64,000 bases of DNA. It comes from Alteromonadaceae bacterium Bs31. Lineage in GTDB: Bacteria > Pseudomonadota > Gammaproteobacteria > Pseudomonadales > Cellvibrionaceae. How positions within the stretch are numbered: the stretch's first letter is position 1; each line of letters opens with the position of its first letter. This document shows, piece after piece, positions 1-9,781 of this stretch. Made by a program: the position numbers and the translations under genes. The notes below the pieces were generated by a model that did not search any database, was not told where the DNA came from, and saw only the letters and a list, made by a program, of their open reading frames with translations. Where the stretch lies: the NCBI GenBank assembly GCA_900177435.1, contig FXAI01000012.1, forward strand, positions 62,001 through 126,000, read 5' to 3'.

Positions 1-1717
1 CAATCAACATACCAATATTACTTGGCAGGCCGCGAGATACCATGGCATTGCGCCAGTCGGTAACAAAGCTCAACTCTTCGAGATAGTTGTTGTACTCGTA
101 GAAGTCGGCCGACTTGATGGGCATACCACCTACCTGCAGATTAGGATCTGGCAAGTATGGCTCTTCTACAGGGGTGTAGTTAGCGGAGTTACTGACAAAA
201 CCAGAAATTGGGTTAATACCAGAACCCAGATCACCTACTGCATCGCCAATAAGGTTAACCGCTGGGCCAAAGTTGGAAGACCAACCTAACCAACCGGAGT
301 GAGCGATATCAACGTAGGAATATACGTTGTCTAAAGTACCCAGCTGTTGCAGCGCATAACGAATCCCATCAACATAACCGCCAGGGCCGTTGGCTTCTGC
401 ACAATCAGGCTCGTTCAGGTTGGTGATAAGGTTAGGCAGTGAATCCACCTCAATAACGGCAGCAATACGTAATTCTCTGTACTTGCTATCGCTCAGGATA
501 CTGACAATCTCGCCAATGTAATCATTTTTGTAGATTTCAAAACCGTTTTCAGAAATGCGAAGCTCACCATTTGAGGCAAGAGCAGCACAGTCGCGGTTTG
601 GCAGATCGTAAACAACAAACTGGAACAAGTTGGCGTTTTGAGCCAGTGCTTCGTCCAGGTGTCCACGTAAACCTAAGCCGTCGCCATCAGCGGGGCCGGC
701 AATTGCGCCGATACGGTCCATCCAAACGAATGTAGGCTCTCCAGCAATTGCAGAACCACCAGGCTCACCAGCTGCTTTACCAGACCATACGGGATCAACA
801 TACCACTTAGCACCAACGAAGGGGTTGTCTACACGTGCAATCGGGTCGCCAGAACTTGAAGACGAGCTGCTAGAGGAGCTAGAGCTAGAACTTGAAGAGC
901 TGGAACTTGAAGAACTGGAGCTGCTGGAACTGGAAGTAGTAGAACCGCTAGAGCTCGAGGAAGAGCTGCTGGAGCTGCTGCTTGAAGAACTAGAGCTACT
1001 GGAGCTGGAGGAAGAGCTGCTGCTACCACACTCAACACCGCCACCACTTGTTGGCGACTGATCGTTGCGGCAGGTTTGCTCACCTATACAGGATGTTCCA
1101 TTCTCGTTACCCCAACCGCTATCCTGATTTTCACAGATGGCGAAGGTACTGTGGCCCCACCAGTTACAAACACAAGCACCACCACCAGATGTACTGGAGG
1201 AAGATGAACTGCTTGAACTTGAGCTTGAAGAACTTGAAGAAGAGCTACTGGTTGAGCCAGTTGAACCGCTTGAAGAACTAGAAGAGCTTGAGGAACTGGA
1301 GGAGCTTGAAGAACTGGACGAGCTTGAAGGACCGCTACTACATACATCACCTGTTACTACGGGTGTCTGGGCTGAACCGCTACCCTTGGTGCCTTGCACG
1401 CCAAACTCTACAGTGCTTCCCGGGTTAATGGTTGAGTTCCAACCAATTGGAGTTGCAGTATAAGGGTTGTTGCCGTCTACACTGGCGTTCCAACCGCTGG
1501 TGCGCTTGGAACCATCGGTATAAGCCCAGCTCACTTCCCAACCATTAATCGGTGTACTGGTGTTATTTGTAATACGAACAGCCGCAGTAAAGCCAGAGCC
1601 CCATTCATTGGATACCACATACTCACATTCTGCAGCTTGTGCAGACGCGTAGCTTGCAGAAATACCAATGCATAACAGGGAAGCTATACGCTTAAAGGTC
1701 TTCCGGGTTAAGTACAT
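1..1717 (-). CDS. Secreted GH6 cellulase (CBM2-CBM10-GH6), C-terminus cut by window edge
   Basis: Extracellular cellulase of glycoside hydrolase family 6, expected to cut beta-1,4-glucan with inversion. The 572 visible residues read in order: signal peptide (about 1-27, basic start [10 protein letters not shown], hydrophobic core, ASA/AQA cleavage sites), CBM2 cellulose-binding module (about 30-125), poly-serine linker (about 126-178), CBM10 with its CNWWG, GWGNENG and SCIG motifs (about 181-216), second poly-serine linker (about 232-289), then the GH6 domain. GH6 landmarks are [12 protein letters not shown] (the Tyr and Asp of the family signature), EVDSLPNL (general-acid Asp) and AHSGWLGW. 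The start is the ATG 3' of an AGAGG; a nearby upstream ATG is out of frame. The rest of the catalytic domain lies left of base 1. Serines use mixed TCN/AGY codons. Cellobiohydrolase versus endoglucanase cannot be decided without the C-terminal loops. Confidence 0.95.
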   Translation of the reverse strand, partial: MYLTRKTFKRIASLLCIGISASYASAQAAECEYVVSNEWGSGFTAAVRITNNTSTPINGWEVSWAYTDGSKRTSGWNASVDGNNPYTATPIGWNSTINPGSTVEFGVQGTKGSGSAQTPVVTGDVCSSGPSSSSSSSSSSSSSSSSSSSSGSTGSTSSSSSSSSSSSSSSSSSSSTSGGGACVCNWWGHSTFAICENQDSGWGNENGTSCIGEQTCRNDQSPTSGGGVECGSSSSSSSSSSSSSSSSSSSSSSSSSSGSTTSSSSSSSSSSSSSSSSSSSSSSSSSSSSGDPIARVDNPFVGAKWYVDPVWSGKAAGEPGGSAIAGEPTFVWMDRIGAIAGPADGDGLGLRGHLDEALAQNANLFQFVVYDLPNRDCAALASNGELRISENGFEIYKNDYIGEIVSILSDSKYRELRIAAVIEVDSLPNLITNLNEPDCAEANGPGGYVDGIRYALQQLGTLDNVYSYVDIAHSGWLGWSSNFGPAVNLIGDAVGDLGSGINPISGFVSNSANYTPVEEPYLPDPNLQVGGMPIKSADFYEYNNYLEELSFVTDWRNAMVSRGLPSNIGMLI

Positions 1718-2313
1718 ATGTCATTACCTCTTGTGAAGTAGATTTTTATTGTTTTAAAACTGATTAGCAGCCCATGTAAAGAGCACTACGCATCACAGTT
1801 TCTTGGTTGGGCTCATAACTCTGGCCCCATTCCAGCCAATTCCCAAATATGCGTTACAACACTCGTACACACCGGAAATAGATTTTTGCACCGCACAAAC
1901 CATACTTTTTTCTGATTGCAGCAGAAGCAAAATGAACGTTGGTTGTAGTTTCAACCACACGTAGGAATACTTTGTTTTTATTTTTGTTATTTGTAAGCCT
2001 AGTGGCCTAGGCTTACCTTGCATTGCAGTAAGCAAAATATCTTAGTAAACGAGCCCGCTATATGAACAATAGTGCTTAGGCACTCGCAACAATAGTTTAG
2101 CGGCTCAAGAATAAACCGAATGTAGCCCCCACGTAAAATAAAAAGTGCACAAATTTGTAAAAAAGGCTGATAGATTGAGCTATTAATTTTCTTGCTAATA
2201 ATTATCTTGTTTACTGAAATGCTGCTCTACGTTGATCGAGCGTTAATTGACGTATAAAATTTACGGGCTAATTAGCAAAAAGCGGCTGTTTTTGGATTAA
2301 AACGCAGCGTCTG
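1718..2313. other. Non-coding interval between the two cellulase genes
   Basis: AT-rich stretch upstream of the GH6 gene and downstream of the GH5 gene, both on the minus strand. It should hold the GH6 promoter and the GH5 terminator, but I could not pick a convincing -35/-10 pair or a strong hairpin. The only sizeable open frame (1793-2035, minus, 80 codons) has no recognisable domain, no ribosome binding site and unconvincing composition, so I do not call it. Confidence 0.5.
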
Positions 2314-3468
2314 CTATTTGTATTTTTCTTTAAAGATATCTAACAATGGCTGGTTGACGTTTTCCGGGTCTAGCTCGCCATCGCCAAGATATAGTCCAAA
2401 TGACTCTTCATGGTACACATGAAAAGTATTGGTAATTCTTCTCTTTTCTATAACTGCCATCATATCCCTTATGTAGTTTAAGCCGCCTTTTCCCTCGTCA
2501 TAATTAGCTTTGTATAAACCCCATTCGCCGAAATAAAGCGGCACATTATTTTTTTTACCCCAAGCCAGGTAGGCATCAATGCTTTTTTCCAAAATATTGC
2601 GCGTATACCCCAGCTTTGCATCGGGCCAGGAACCGCCTTCTTTATTTTTCATATAATCAAGCCAGGGAACCCCCTGATGCGTATAGAAAAAAGGATCGTA
2701 ACTATGGAAGGTATAAATTATGTTATCGCCTTCCACTTTGACAAAATTCAACTCCTTATCTTGATCCCATTTTTTATTCACGGAATTAACTCGCTCGATA
2801 ATAATGGGGTGTTTTATATCTACTTTACGGATCTCATTCACCAAGCGCTGCGCCAGTTTTTGCCACTGCTGTTTTGAATCTGGCACTCCGGGCTCGTTAA
2901 CCAAGTCGTAGCCGAATACCACAGGCTCATCCTTGTAGCGTTTGGCAATGGCAAGCCACAGCTGTACCAATCTGTTTTGCAGTTCTATTTCACGCCAGAG
3001 AGACCAGCCTGTTCCCTGGGATTGAAAGCCACCCTGAGGCACATGCATGTTTAGAATTAGGTATACGCCGTTCTCTTTCGCCCACTGAATATTAGTGTCC
3101 AGCCACTGCCAACCGTCATCAAGGTAATGGTAGGGGTTTTCATCGTTTTCCAGTGTGCGGTAATTAATATAGAAGCGAACCAGGTTCATGCCCATATCCT
3201 TCACCCTGACGTAGTCTTTCTGCCCGTGGTGCAGGCGCGGAATACGCTCATCGCTCCATACACTGTTACCAAAGGATATACCCCGGTAAAAAACCGGCAC
3301 ACCATCACTGCGCACAATATCCGTGCCTTGGGCTTTATGAAACACAAAAGCAGGCACCTCCTCCGTGGCCACTTTTTCTGCGGCCATAAGGGAGTTAGCG
3401 CAGGCGATAGAAAGGCTAAAAAACAGCATATGTCGCAGCGCACTGCGTAAATTCTTTGCTAAAGTCAT
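2314..3468 (-). CDS. Secreted glycoside hydrolase family 5 (cellulase-type)
   Basis: Predicted exported beta-glycanase of GH5 (clan GH-A, retaining). From the chosen ATG the protein has 384 residues: a signal peptide (about 1-30, LFFSLSIACANSLMAAE) followed directly by one TIM-barrel catalytic domain, with no carbohydrate-binding module or linker. The acid/base Glu is in YDLVNEP (about E192), the nucleophile Glu in YFGEWG (about E315), and HSYDPFFYTH carries the conserved His/Tyr between them. An in-frame start 16 codons upstream exists, but the internal ATG has a good GGAG eight bases ahead and opens straight into a signal peptide, so I prefer it. It lies on the same strand as the GH6 gene about 600 bases away, suggesting a small plant-polysaccharide locus. 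Substrate (cellulose, mannan or other) is not determined by what I can see. Confidence 0.9.
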   Translation of the reverse strand: MTLAKNLRSALRHMLFFSLSIACANSLMAAEKVATEEVPAFVFHKAQGTDIVRSDGVPVFYRGISFGNSVWSDERIPRLHHGQKDYVRVKDMGMNLVRFYINYRTLENDENPYHYLDDGWQWLDTNIQWAKENGVYLILNMHVPQGGFQSQGTGWSLWREIELQNRLVQLWLAIAKRYKDEPVVFGYDLVNEPGVPDSKQQWQKLAQRLVNEIRKVDIKHPIIIERVNSVNKKWDQDKELNFVKVEGDNIIYTFHSYDPFFYTHQGVPWLDYMKNKEGGSWPDAKLGYTRNILEKSIDAYLAWGKKNNVPLYFGEWGLYKANYDEGKGGLNYIRDMMAVIEKRRITNTFHVYHEESFGLYLGDGELDPENVNQPLLDIFKEKYK

Positions 3469-3753
3469 CAAAACTACTCCTATTTTTCTATACTTAACAA
3501 GTATGAAGCAGGACAAAAACCAGCATTTGATTCATGCCGAACAATTTCACAAGATTTCTATTATGATTAATGCTAATCACCTAAGGAACATGTGAATAAA
3601 CTGTATCTGCAGTGGTCTGCCCAATACCTGCCGCTTTACCCTAACCGAGTTATATATGCCCTCAGTTTATCCATGCATCACCTCTAAGCCTCGTTTGTTC
3701 GGACAGGTTTACCACGCCCCCAGGTTTTTCATCAGCCAGCGAGAGTATCAATA

Positions 3754-5427
3754 ATGCCGGAGTCCGCTTCGCCCCTTGATGTAGGATTAATCGTTACGGG
3801 TCTATTGGGGGGGCTAGCGCTGTTTTTATACGGCATGCGCAAGATGACGGACGCCCTTAAAGCTGTAGCGGGAGACGGCTTGAGAAACCTGCTCTCCAAG
3901 CTAACCCGCAATAGGTTCTCTGCCGCCCTGGCTGGCACAATTATTACCGGTATCGTGCAATCCTCTTCTGTAACCACTGTGCTGCTGGTTGGCTTTATTT
4001 CCGCTGGCTTACTTAATTTCAGCCAGTCCATTGGCGTAATTATTGGTGCCAATATCGGTACCACGATTACGGCCCAGATCATTGCCTTCAAGGTGTACAA
4101 ATATGGCCTGGTGATGGTCGCTGCAGGTTTTTTTATAGAGGTACTGTCACGTAATGAGCGCCTTAAACACTGGGGCGTGGCGTTAATGGGCCTTGGCTTG
4201 ATCTTTTTCGGCATGGAAATGATGAGCAGTTCAACCAGCCCCTTACGTCAATGGCAGCCGTTCATTCAAACCATGCAGAGCCTGTCAAACCCGCTAGCCG
4301 GGGTGTTAATGGGCCTGGCCTTTACCGCCATTGTACAAAGCTCTTCGGCAACAACCGGTATTGTGATTGTGCTGGCCAGCCAAGGCATGATTAGCCTCGA
4401 ATCAGGCATTGCTTTACTGTTTGGTGCAAATGTAGGCACCTGCGTAACTGCGAGCATCTCCGCTATTGGTCGGCCAAGGGATGCAGTGCTTGCGGCTTGG
4501 GTTCATGTGATATTCAATTTGGGGGGAGTATTACTGTGGGTCTTTTTCATTCCCCAGTTCGCCGATCTGGTTCGGCAGTTTTCCCCGGTTTCGTCGCAGC
4601 TTTCTGCGGCAGAACAAATCGCCAAAGACACGCCCCGGCAAATTGCCAATGCGCATACTCTATTTAATATCGCCAATGCACTTTTATTTATAGGCTTTAC
4701 CAAGACACTGGCAAAACTGGTGGAAAAAATTGTTCCGCAAAAGGAGAAGGCGCTTACAAAACACAAGCCCGTAACCCTCTATCTGGATGACATTTATTTA
4801 GACCAGCCCTCACTGGCCCTGGATATTGTTCGACGCGAGCTGGTACGCATGGCGCAAGGTGCGCGCGGCACACTTTCGCGGGCATTTCGAGTGGTTACTG
4901 AAGGCGGCGACAGGCAAGTGGCAAAACTGGGCACCGAGGATAAATACATGGACGCGATTCATGGAGAAATTGTTCGCTTCCTGGGCAAGCTCTCTCAAAA
5001 AAACATCAGCAAAAAGGAGTCGGATACGCTTGCTGATTATATTTCTGTTGCAAACGACTTGGAGAGCATCGCCGATGTCGTGCAGGATAATCTTTTACAT
5101 AGCGCCAGAAAACGACTAAGACTACACGTTAAAATTAGCCCCATTACGCTCAAAACACTTAAACCCATCTACAAAAAAACTGTTGATACCTACGAGCAAA
5201 TGCTGGAAGCATTAGAAAGCGGTAACAAAGAGCACGCAAATGCAGCCGCAAAAAGTAAAAACGGGCTGCTGCAACTAACAGACGAAGCCACCTCTCACCT
5301 AATTAACCGCTTGGTTGCTAACGAACCAAACCGTGTGGAGGCTTTTCAGATTGAATCGGACATTATTGAGCACTTAAAGCGAATAAACACGCTTACCAGA
5401 AGAATTGCTCGCTGCTTTGTGAAATAG
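3754..5427 (+). CDS. Na+/phosphate cotransporter family protein (NptA/YjbB type) with PhoU-like tail
   Basis: Inner-membrane sodium-coupled phosphate transporter, 557 residues. The hydrophobic N-terminal part (about 10-330) carries the two inverted Na/Pi repeats, each with a QSSS motif (QSSSVTTVLL near residue 70 and QSSSATTGIV near 195). The cytoplasmic part (about 350-550) is helical and PhoU-like, the arrangement of E. coli YjbB. No Pho box is evident and no phosphate genes adjoin it; it stands alone between the GH5 gene and the convergent efflux operon. The family is linked to phosphate homeostasis, often export in bacteria; direction here is unknown. Confidence 0.9.
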   Translation: MPESASPLDVGLIVTGLLGGLALFLYGMRKMTDALKAVAGDGLRNLLSKLTRNRFSAALAGTIITGIVQSSSVTTVLLVGFISAGLLNFSQSIGVIIGANIGTTITAQIIAFKVYKYGLVMVAAGFFIEVLSRNERLKHWGVALMGLGLIFFGMEMMSSSTSPLRQWQPFIQTMQSLSNPLAGVLMGLAFTAIVQSSSATTGIVIVLASQGMISLESGIALLFGANVGTCVTASISAIGRPRDAVLAAWVHVIFNLGGVLLWVFFIPQFADLVRQFSPVSSQLSAAEQIAKDTPRQIANAHTLFNIANALLFIGFTKTLAKLVEKIVPQKEKALTKHKPVTLYLDDIYLDQPSLALDIVRRELVRMAQGARGTLSRAFRVVTEGGDRQVAKLGTEDKYMDAIHGEIVRFLGKLSQKNISKKESDTLADYISVANDLESIADVVQDNLLHSARKRLRLHVKISPITLKTLKPIYKKTVDTYEQMLEALESGNKEHANAAAKSKNGLLQLTDEATSHLINRLVANEPNRVEAFQIESDIIEHLKRINTLTRRIARCFVK

Positions 5428-5526
5428 ACGCCGCTCTTTTAATCAGCCGGCGAGCAAGCTACCGGTTTCACCTGCTACATTTACCGGCCTCTGTAATACC
5501 ATAAGACATGCTTTAACGGACCAGGC

Positions 5527-8500
5527 TTACTCTTTTACGTGATAAAAAAGTGCAAACAAAACGGGCACAACAATTAAGGTAAGCACCGTACCAAAACCCA
5601 GCCCGGCCATAATCGCAACCGCCATTGGCTTAAAAAACACATCGGCAAGCAGGGGGATCATCCCCAGTATTGTCGTCAGTGCCGCCATTGTTACCGGACG
5701 CAACCTGCTTACTGCCGCATCGCTAATAGCGCGGTGCCAGGCATAGCCCTCTTCTTCATTAAGGCGTTTTATTTCCTCCACCAATACGATGCCATTTTTA
5801 ATTTGCATTCCAATCAGGCTCAGCACCGCCAGTAAAGCGGTAAAACTGAAGGGCGCCCCCGAAAGCAAGAGGCCGTAGGCCACACCAACAATAGCAAGTG
5901 GTACCGTTAGCCAAATTACCAGTGTTTGTTTTACTGAGCTGAACATAAGCACGGTAATTATAATCATTACTAAAACACCCAGAGGCACGAAGGCAAATAC
6001 CGCCTTGTTGGCTTTTTGCTGTGCTTCGTACTCACCGCCCCACTCCAAACTATAACCTTGCGGTAAGGGAACGGCCTCTGCCTTAGCTCGGAGTTTTGCA
6101 AACAGTGCGAACGAGTTTGTTGTAGGTGCGGAATCTGCTAGCACGCTTAAGGTGCGCTTGCGGTTCATACGTTTTATTAACGGGTCTTCCCATACTAGCG
6201 TGTTTTCCAGCAGAAACTGACTGGCATCCACGTACTCCCTCAGTATTGGGCTGTATACGGGTATACGGCTTAGTTGCTCTATACCTTCCCTTTCATGAAT
6301 AGGTGGCCGCAATATAATGGGCAACATATCACTACCGTTGCGAAAGGTACCTACCTGCTCGCCAATGACATTCCGTTTTATTGCCGCATCCAGATCCGCT
6401 TTGCTAATACCCAGCCTGCGCGCTTCTGCCGCATCCAAAACCGGCTGTATCACTTTGGTTTTTTCCCGCCAGTCGTGACGCACGTTTATCGCGTCCGCTT
6501 CGCTTGCAAATAGATTGGTTAGCTGCGAGCCCAGCTCGCGAAGTACACCGGCATCTGGCCCTACAAGACGCGCTTCAATCTTTGCAGGGGTAGACGGGCC
6601 AACCGCCATTCTACGAAAGCGGGTAAAGGCCTGAGGGTAATTTTGTTTTATATTGGCTTCCACTTTTTCTATTGCAGGCTCCAGGCTTTTATAGTCTTTT
6701 GTCTGCACAATTAATTGCCCATAGCTGGAATAAGAGTTTTCCGGAGCATAGGTGAGCATAAAGCGCATTGCTCCAGCTCCAATGGTTGCTGTCACCTGCT
6801 CCACCTCTCCAAGCGCCAGCACCTCCTTCTCCAGGCTTTTAATATCGTGTTCCGTTGCATGAATACTGGAGCCTTCAGGTAACCAGTAGTCCACCATGAA
6901 TACGGGAAGTGCGCTATCCGGGAAAAAAGCCTGTTTCACATAGCCGAATGAAAATAGTGCCGATGCCAGTAATGCCAACATGACACTAATGGTAAGCCAG
7001 CGAAAATGCAGCATTACATGGAGCAGGGAGCGATAAGCACCGTAAGCTTTACCCTTGTATGGGTCTTCTTGCTCAGCGCCCTTTTCTTGCGGTTTATTTT
7101 TAAACATCAAAAAACAAAAGAACGGTGTTAGCGTTACCGCCAGCACCCAGCTTAATAGAAGCGAGATCAACAATACCCAAAACAAGCTACCGGTAAATTC
7201 ACCACTGGCATCTGGCGACAGACCAATGGGCGCAAAAGCGCTGATGGCGATTATTGTGGCCCCCAACAGCGGCCAACGTGTGTGAGAAACAATTTTTATC
7301 GCCGCCTCCAACTTGGAATAACCTCGCTGTATGCCGATGAGTATTCCTTCGGTAACAACAATGGCGTTATCCACCAGCATACCAAGCGCGATAATTAGAG
7401 CACCTAGGGAGATGCGATGCAGATCAATGTTAAAAAAACTCATTAAAATAAACGTACCAGAGATGGTAAGCAATAATACGCCGCTCATTATTATTCCTGG
7501 CCGCCATCCCATGGTGAACATCAACACCACTATCACTACCGCTATGGCCTGAACCAGGCCTTCCAGAAAATTGCTTACTGATTTTTCCACCTCTTGGGGC
7601 TGGTTGTAAATTGAATGTATTTCCATCCCCAGTGGTCGCTGGTACTCAAGTTGCTGCAAGCGCGCCTCTATATTTTCGCCCACCTCAACCACATTCACGC
7701 CTGAAGCAAAAGAGACCCCCAGGGTGAGGGCTTGCTTGCCATTTAATCGATATAAATGCTCGGGTGGGTCCTGAAAACCTGCGCTTAACTGCGCCACATC
7801 AGATAAATAAACCAGTTGCCCTTGCTGGCTGCCCACCAGAAGCCCCCCCAGAGCGTCCAGGCCATCCGCGCCGGAGAGCGTACTGGCAATTCGCAAATAC
7901 TCAGAGTCGATACGCATATGCCCTGCATCGTTAACCAGGCTTTGACTCTTTAATAATTGCCGAATAGCGTCGGAAGAAAACCCGGATGCGGCCAACTTCG
8001 CCCGATCAACTTCTATATACACTTGTTGCTGTCGTACACCACCAACATTTACTTTACCAACACCCTCTACCAGCACCAGCTCTCTGCGCAAGAGGTCTGC
8101 GTAATCCGATAATTCTTTGTAACTGAAGTCGTCACCGGTAACCCCGAGAAAAACACCGTATACATCACCGAAATCGTCCAGCACCATTGGCGGCTGGGCA
8201 CCCGAAGGCAGGTAAATTTTCAGGTCATTTATTTTTCGACGCAGCTCATCCCAGATCTGGGCAAGGTCGTTTTTACGATAGAAACTTTTCATCTCAACGG
8301 TTACTTGAGACAAACCGGAACTCGAAGTAGATGTTATTCGATACACATAGGGTAATTGTTGAATTGCATTTTCGATGGGCAGGGTAATTTCTTCCTCTAC
8401 CTCCAGAGCCGATGCACCCGGGTACCGAGTGACAACCAGCGCCTGCTTAATGCTGAATTCCGGGTCCTCCAGGCGCCCCAAACTATTGAAGGACAGTACT

Positions 8501-8574
8501 CCACCGATCACCAGCAGAATAACCATCATCCACGAAACCGTTTTATTTTTAATACTATATTCGGTTAATTTCAT
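5527..8574 (-). CDS. RND efflux transporter, permease subunit (AcrB-type)
   Basis: Proton-driven inner-membrane pump of the resistance-nodulation-division superfamily, 1015 residues, the usual length for AcrB-like subunits. It shows an N-terminal TM helix, a first periplasmic loop with the porter motif region (LPIENAIQQLP), TM2-6 containing LGMLVDNAIVVTEG (TM4 with the proton-relay Asp followed by Asn rather than a second Asp, common in non-AcrB members), a second large loop and TM8-12 ending in ALFYHVKE. It starts three bases after the stop of the adaptor gene, so the two are one operon. No outer-membrane channel gene is next to it, so a TolC-like protein elsewhere must complete the tripartite pump. 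Substrate is unknown. Confidence 0.93.
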   Translation of the reverse strand: MKLTEYSIKNKTVSWMMVILLVIGGVLSFNSLGRLEDPEFSIKQALVVTRYPGASALEVEEEITLPIENAIQQLPYVYRITSTSSSGLSQVTVEMKSFYRKNDLAQIWDELRRKINDLKIYLPSGAQPPMVLDDFGDVYGVFLGVTGDDFSYKELSDYADLLRRELVLVEGVGKVNVGGVRQQQVYIEVDRAKLAASGFSSDAIRQLLKSQSLVNDAGHMRIDSEYLRIASTLSGADGLDALGGLLVGSQQGQLVYLSDVAQLSAGFQDPPEHLYRLNGKQALTLGVSFASGVNVVEVGENIEARLQQLEYQRPLGMEIHSIYNQPQEVEKSVSNFLEGLVQAIAVVIVVLMFTMGWRPGIIMSGVLLLTISGTFILMSFFNIDLHRISLGALIIALGMLVDNAIVVTEGILIGIQRGYSKLEAAIKIVSHTRWPLLGATIIAISAFAPIGLSPDASGEFTGSLFWVLLISLLLSWVLAVTLTPFFCFLMFKNKPQEKGAEQEDPYKGKAYGAYRSLLHVMLHFRWLTISVMLALLASALFSFGYVKQAFFPDSALPVFMVDYWLPEGSSIHATEHDIKSLEKEVLALGEVEQVTATIGAGAMRFMLTYAPENSYSSYGQLIVQTKDYKSLEPAIEKVEANIKQNYPQAFTRFRRMAVGPSTPAKIEARLVGPDAGVLRELGSQLTNLFASEADAINVRHDWREKTKVIQPVLDAAEARRLGISKADLDAAIKRNVIGEQVGTFRNGSDMLPIILRPPIHEREGIEQLSRIPVYSPILREYVDASQFLLENTLVWEDPLIKRMNRKRTLSVLADSAPTTNSFALFAKLRAKAEAVPLPQGYSLEWGGEYEAQQKANKAVFAFVPLGVLVMIIITVLMFSSVKQTLVIWLTVPLAIVGVAYGLLLSGAPFSFTALLAVLSLIGMQIKNGIVLVEEIKRLNEEEGYAWHRAISDAAVSRLRPVTMAALTTILGMIPLLADVFFKPMAVAIMAGLGFGTVLTLIVVPVLFALFYHVKE

Positions 8575-8577
8575 GGC

Positions 8578-9654
8578 TTATATCCCGCGCTCTTTGGTTA
8601 TCGGGCGCACACGCATGCCTTCATGAATATAACTCACCCCCACACTCACCAGGGCCTCATTTGGTTCTAAGCCGGAAGTCACAAGCATTTTTTCATCCTG
8701 GATTCCGCCAATTTCTACCGGCCGTTTTTGCACATTGCCATTGGCGTCCACACGCCATACGAAAGATTGGCCGCCCTCTTCAAAAACCGCCGACAAGGGT
8801 ATTAACACGCCCTGAGTAAATTTTTCCCGGAGTAATTCACTCAAGTCCAGATCTACCTCAACCGCCATGCCCGGTAGCGCAGTAAACTCCCGAATGGGCG
8901 GCATACGGTGCACAACACTGTACGTTCTGGTTAAACGATCCGGTGTGGATTCGAATTCTTTAAAACAGGCGGGATAGGCCTTGGCCGGGTAAACATTAAA
9001 ACGCACCTGAACACAAACATCGCTAGGGTCGTCGATGTGTTTTAGTTTGCCTAACAGGCTCTCTGGGATATTGAAGCGAACATCCAGTTGATCCTCTGCG
9101 CGCAATTGCAGGATGGTTTCGTGTGGGTTTACCACCTGGTGATTTTCGGTTCGCAGGTTCGCAACCACGCCGTCGAAAGGCGCCAACAATCGCGTATGTT
9201 TGAGGTTGTCTTCAGCCACCGACAAGGCAGCTTGCGCTTCCTTCAAGCCTGCTTCTGCCTCGTCAACTTTCGTTGGGCTAACGTGGTTTTGCTGGCTTAG
9301 CTGTATTATTTTTTCGTACTGAGACTTGGCTAATGAATATTTAGCCTGGCGGTCTTTAAGGGTATTTTGGTATTCCGAGTCATCCAGCTCCGCCAGTAAG
9401 GCGCCTGTTTTAAAAACCGTGCCGGGAACCGCCGGCAGTTTTTCAAGCTGCCCTCCTACCCGAAAAGCAAGCTCGGACTGGACAGCCGACTCGATAGTGC
9501 CCGGGAAAATTCTACGTGACTTTTCGCCTGCCGCGACGGCCAAAATAATTTTCGCCGGACGTAAGGACTCAGCACCAGACACGGATGATTCCTCTTCCGA
9601 GCACGCGGAAACGAGGGCAAACAGGAGCAGGGGCAAAGCAAATGACTTACGCAT
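8578..9654 (-). CDS. RND efflux periplasmic adaptor lipoprotein (HlyD/AcrA family)
   Basis: Membrane-fusion protein bridging the pump and an outer-membrane channel. From the selected ATG (358 residues) it begins with a lipoprotein signal, MRKSFALPLLLFALVSAC, lipid-anchored Cys 18. A lipoyl/barrel-sandwich half (GGQLEKLPAVPGTVFKTGALLAELD), a coiled-coil hairpin (about 85-145, rich in Lys/Gln/Ala/Glu), the returning lipoyl half (LLAPFDGVVANL) and C-terminal beta-barrel and membrane-proximal segments follow. A longer frame begins 28 codons upstream but would bury the signal peptide and overlap the promoter, so I reject it. It is first gene of the efflux operon and divergent from the TetR-type regulator. 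Confidence 0.92.
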   Translation of the reverse strand: MRKSFALPLLLFALVSACSEEESSVSGAESLRPAKIILAVAAGEKSRRIFPGTIESAVQSELAFRVGGQLEKLPAVPGTVFKTGALLAELDDSEYQNTLKDRQAKYSLAKSQYEKIIQLSQQNHVSPTKVDEAEAGLKEAQAALSVAEDNLKHTRLLAPFDGVVANLRTENHQVVNPHETILQLRAEDQLDVRFNIPESLLGKLKHIDDPSDVCVQVRFNVYPAKAYPACFKEFESTPDRLTRTYSVVHRMPPIREFTALPGMAVEVDLDLSELLREKFTQGVLIPLSAVFEEGGQSFVWRVDANGNVQKRPVEIGGIQDEKMLVTSGLEPNEALVSVGVSYIHEGMRVRPITKERGI

Positions 9655-9729
9655 GATTCTTAGATTTCCTATACATATCAATACCTTAAAGAGATATTTG
9701 TGGAGCGGGGCTATAACAGCAACCAAACA

Positions 9730-9758
9730 AACATACATGCATGTATATTAATTGACAA
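9730..9758 (-). promoter_or_regulatory. Probable sigma-70 promoter of the RND efflux operon
   Basis: On the minus strand there is TTGTCA (-35, bases 9758-9753), a 17-base spacer and TATGTT (-10, bases 9735-9730), upstream of the adaptor ATG. The spacer contains a perfect palindrome, the likely repressor site. Motif positions are read directly; promoter activity is inferred. Confidence 0.6.
9733..9746. promoter_or_regulatory. Palindromic operator, likely bound by the divergent TetR/AcrR-like repressor
   Basis: ATACATGCATGTAT is a perfect 14-base palindrome between the divergent regulator and efflux genes. Its TACAT...ATGTA half-sites resemble the E. coli AcrR operator at acrAB. It overlaps the spacer and -10 of the efflux promoter, the right place for repression, and lies about 36 bases before the regulator's ATG, so it may also give autorepression. 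Confidence 0.65.
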
Positions 9759-9781
9759 GGGTTTTCTGTTAACATCGCCCT

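Noticed and set aside
825-1463. Open frames on both strands rich in Glu/Leu or Ala/Val/Leu
   Set aside because: They are readings of the serine-repeat DNA of the GH6 linkers in other frames and strand; the in-frame protein with CBM2, CBM10 and GH6 motifs explains the region.
1793-2035. 80-codon minus-strand frame between the cellulase genes
   Set aside because: No ribosome binding site, domain or plausible composition; it lies where the GH6 promoter should be.
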